Part shown: piece after piece, positions 4,448 to 6,407 of the stretch
Layout of the letters: each line of letters opens with the position of its first letter
Numbering within the stretch: position 1 is the first letter of the stretch
NCBI GenBank assembly: GCA_900757715.1
Contig: CAAEOZ010000239.1
Coordinates: 1 to 6,407 of the forward strand
DNA: 6,407 bases
Source: an uncultured Veillonella sp.
Lineage (GTDB): Bacteria > Bacillota > Negativicutes > Veillonellales > Veillonellaceae
Direction: 5' to 3'
The notes under the pieces: generated by a model
What the model was told of the DNA's origin: nothing
Database searches by the model: none
Seen by the model: the letters and a program-made list of their open reading frames with translations, nothing else
Translations under genes and position numbers: made by a program

Positions 4448-6407
4448 TTAAATATGCATTACACGATCTTTAATTTCCTTTGTGCGCCCTTCATTCCAGA
4501 AGTTTTCGCCAAGGTATCCACAAGTACGACGGATAACAGTTAATTTATCGCGGTTTGTATTGTGGCAACGAGGGCATTCCCACTCGTTATGTTCGTTTAC
4601 CTTAATTTCGCCATCGAAACCACATTCGTGACAGTAATCAGACTTGGTATTGAATTCAGCGTAAGAAATATGATCATAAATATATTGAATCATCGTCAAA
4701 ACAGCTGGAATATTATTAGTCATATTAGGAATTTCCGCATAGGAAATACAGCCACCGGTAGATTTCTTTTGGAACTCAGATTCAAAAGAGAACTTGTCAA
4801 ATACATTAATTTCTTCTCGTACGCTTACATGATAACTATTAGTATAATAACCTTTATCCGTAATATCTTCAATAATACCAAAACGAGCGCGATCCAAAGA
4901 AGAGAATCGATGGGTTAAACTTTCAGCAGGTGTACCATATAATGCGAACCCCATGTTATGTTTAACTCGCCATTCATCAACAGCTGCATTTAAACGATCC
5001 ATAATCTTCATCGCAAAAACGCGACCTTTCTCGCCCGTATTCGATTCACCGGTAATTAAGCGAGTTGCTTCATAAATACCAATATATCCCAAGGAAATAG
5101 TCGCATAGCCGCCAGTCAAGAATTTAGCAATTTTCTCGCCTTTTTTAAGTCTTGCAATGGCACCGTGTTGCCAATGGATTGGCGACACATCGCTCACTAC
5201 GTCCTTAAGTAATTCATAACGAAGCATTAGAGCTTTTTCTGCTAACTCAAGTCGTTTATCTAAAATTTCAAAATATCGTTCTTCACTACCTCGGGCTAGA
5301 ATGCCGATTTGAGGTAAGTTCAAGCTTACTACACCAATGTTAAAACGTCCATCAAACTTGTATTCACCATTTTCATCCTTCCAAGGAGATAAGAAGGATC
5401 GACAGCCCATAGGACTAAAGACATTACCTGAGTAGTTTTCCTTCATTTTTTTCGCAGAAATATAATCAGGGTACATACGCTTAGCCGTACATTGTGCTGC
5501 CAATTCAGTTAAGTAATAGTATGGACTATCTGGTGTTACATTATGCTCATCAAGAACATAAATCAGCTTAGGAAAGGCTGGTGTAATATATACATCAGCT
5601 TCGTTTTTTACACCTTTAATACGTTGGCGCAAAATTTCTTCTGTAATAAGAGCCGCTTCCTTCGCGTATTCATAGTCTGGTTGGAAATACATAAATAATG
5701 TAACAAATGGAGATTGACCATTTGTAGTCATCAATGTATTAATTTGGTATTGAATAGTTTGAATACCATCTTTAACCTCTTTACGCGTACGTTTCCACGC
5801 AATTTCACGAGCCTTTTCCATATTAGGCTCCATGCCGTAAATCTCAACTTGCTCTTCAATAACATTATTGAGGATTTTTTCATACGATTTACGTACGAAT
5901 GGTGCCAAAATACGATCAATACCATTAATACTTTGACCACCATATTGACCAGATGCTACTTGTGCAATAATTTGTGTTGTTACAGTACAAGCAACTTGGA
6001 AGGACTTAGGAGTATCGATTTTCTTACCATTGATTACTGTACCATTTGTAAGCATGTCTTCCAAATTAATTAAGCAACAGTTAAACATAGGTTGAATAAT
6101 ATAATCCATATCATGGAAGTGGATGGCCCCACTATCATGAGCTTCTAAAATATCAGTAGGAATCAATTTACGACGAGCAATATCTTTAGATACTTCACCA
6201 GCAATTAAATCCCGTTGGGTAGATACTACAGCAGCATCCTTATTAGAGTTTTCATCAAGAACACTTATATTACTGCGATCTAATAAACCAATTACATCAT
6301 CATCAGTTGTATTTTGACGACGTTTAAAAGCTTGAACAGCTTTGTAACCTTCATAGGCACGTGCCGTTGCAGGATTATGATACTCAATCAACTTATAATA
6401 CACTTGA
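4448..6407 (-). CDS. nrdD: Anaerobic (class III) ribonucleoside-triphosphate reductase, 5' end outside window
   Basis: NrdD reduces ribonucleoside triphosphates to dNTPs using a glycyl radical. The visible 651+ residues (numbered from the codon at 6403) align along their length with E. coli NrdD. Active-site cysteines appear in M-F-N-C109 and P-M-G-C334-R-S-F-L, with N355 in G-R-F-N-I-G-V-V-S-L-N-L-P. The four-Cys zinc site is C591-x2-C594 and C610-x2-C613, and the glycyl radical site is R-R-T-C-G629-Y-L-G. The pair C109/C334 with N355 is the formate-dependent pattern. The codon at 6403 is GTG, has no ribosome-binding site in view, and the frame stays open to 6407. Residues 12-30 match the end of the ATP-cone domain, so the true start and most of that regulatory cone (about 65-80 residues) lie beyond the edge. 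nrdG follows on the same strand. Confidence 0.96.
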   Translation of the reverse strand, partial: QVYYKLIEYHNPATARAYEGYKAVQAFKRRQNTTDDDVIGLLDRSNISVLDENSNKDAAVVSTQRDLIAGEVSKDIARRKLIPTDILEAHDSGAIHFHDMDYIIQPMFNCCLINLEDMLTNGTVINGKKIDTPKSFQVACTVTTQIIAQVASGQYGGQSINGIDRILAPFVRKSYEKILNNVIEEQVEIYGMEPNMEKAREIAWKRTRKEVKDGIQTIQYQINTLMTTNGQSPFVTLFMYFQPDYEYAKEAALITEEILRQRIKGVKNEADVYITPAFPKLIYVLDEHNVTPDSPYYYLTELAAQCTAKRMYPDYISAKKMKENYSGNVFSPMGCRSFLSPWKDENGEYKFDGRFNIGVVSLNLPQIGILARGSEERYFEILDKRLELAEKALMLRYELLKDVVSDVSPIHWQHGAIARLKKGEKIAKFLTGGYATISLGYIGIYEATRLITGESNTGEKGRVFAMKIMDRLNAAVDEWRVKHNMGFALYGTPAESLTHRFSSLDRARFGIIEDITDKGYYTNSYHVSVREEINVFDKFSFESEFQKKSTGGCISYAEIPNMTNNIPAVLTMIQYIYDHISYAEFNTKSDYCHECGFDGEIKVNEHNEWECPRCHNTNRDKLTVIRRTCGYLGENFWNEGRTKEIKDRVMHI

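Noticed and set aside
5714..6073. Plus-strand open frame of 119 codons, plus a 70-codon minus-strand frame at 5731-5943
   Set aside because: Both overlap well-conserved NrdD coding sequence in other frames.
6401..6403. GTG as the true start of nrdD
   Set aside because: The frame remains open to the window edge, family members have an ATP-cone domain upstream, and no ribosome-binding site is visible. It is treated as an internal Val codon.

Overview
The window looks like ordinary core chromosome from a low-GC, strictly anaerobic Firmicutes-type bacterium. Three things suggest this: an oxygen-sensitive class III ribonucleotide reductase with its activase, a small rubredoxin, and a FabK-type flavin enoyl-ACP reductase in place of FabI. 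Gene sequences are moderately AT-rich and the spacers are extremely AT-rich. My best guess is a member of the Negativicutes, such as Veillonella. That rests on the general character of the proteins and was not tested by any search.

Layout, left to right. (1) Positions 1-63, minus strand: the first 21 codons of a gene running off the left edge, possibly a YceD/DUF177 protein, driven by a perfect-consensus sigma-70 promoter. (2) Positions 164-298, minus strand: a 44-residue short-form rubredoxin with its own extended -10 promoter and terminator. (3) About 300-840: a roughly 540-bp AT-rich spacer between divergent units, with three inverted repeats close to the next operon. (4) Positions 845-2368, plus strand: a two-gene operon of a FabK-like enoyl-ACP reductase and a gamma-class carbonic anhydrase-like protein. 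(5) 2384-2420: a strong hairpin that can terminate transcription from both sides. (6) 2461-6407, minus strand: nrdD (5' end cut by the window edge), an intergenic hairpin, nrdG, and a CLC-family chloride channel/transporter gene starting 2 nt after the nrdG stop.

How the genes fit together. NrdG is an S-adenosylmethionine radical enzyme that installs the glycyl radical on NrdD, and NrdD then makes dNTPs without oxygen. The rubredoxin fits low-potential electron transfer or oxygen and peroxide defence in an anaerobe. FabK completes the elongation cycle of fatty acid synthesis. The carbonic anhydrase-like protein might supply bicarbonate for malonyl-CoA formation, but this is inferred only from the shared operon.

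I see no mobile element, CRISPR array, tRNA, rRNA or phage gene, and no convincing undescribed multi-gene system. The points most worth a second look are the palindrome-rich control region before fabK, the altered pore motifs of the CLC protein, the tight nrdG-clc junction, and the hairpin between nrdD and nrdG.
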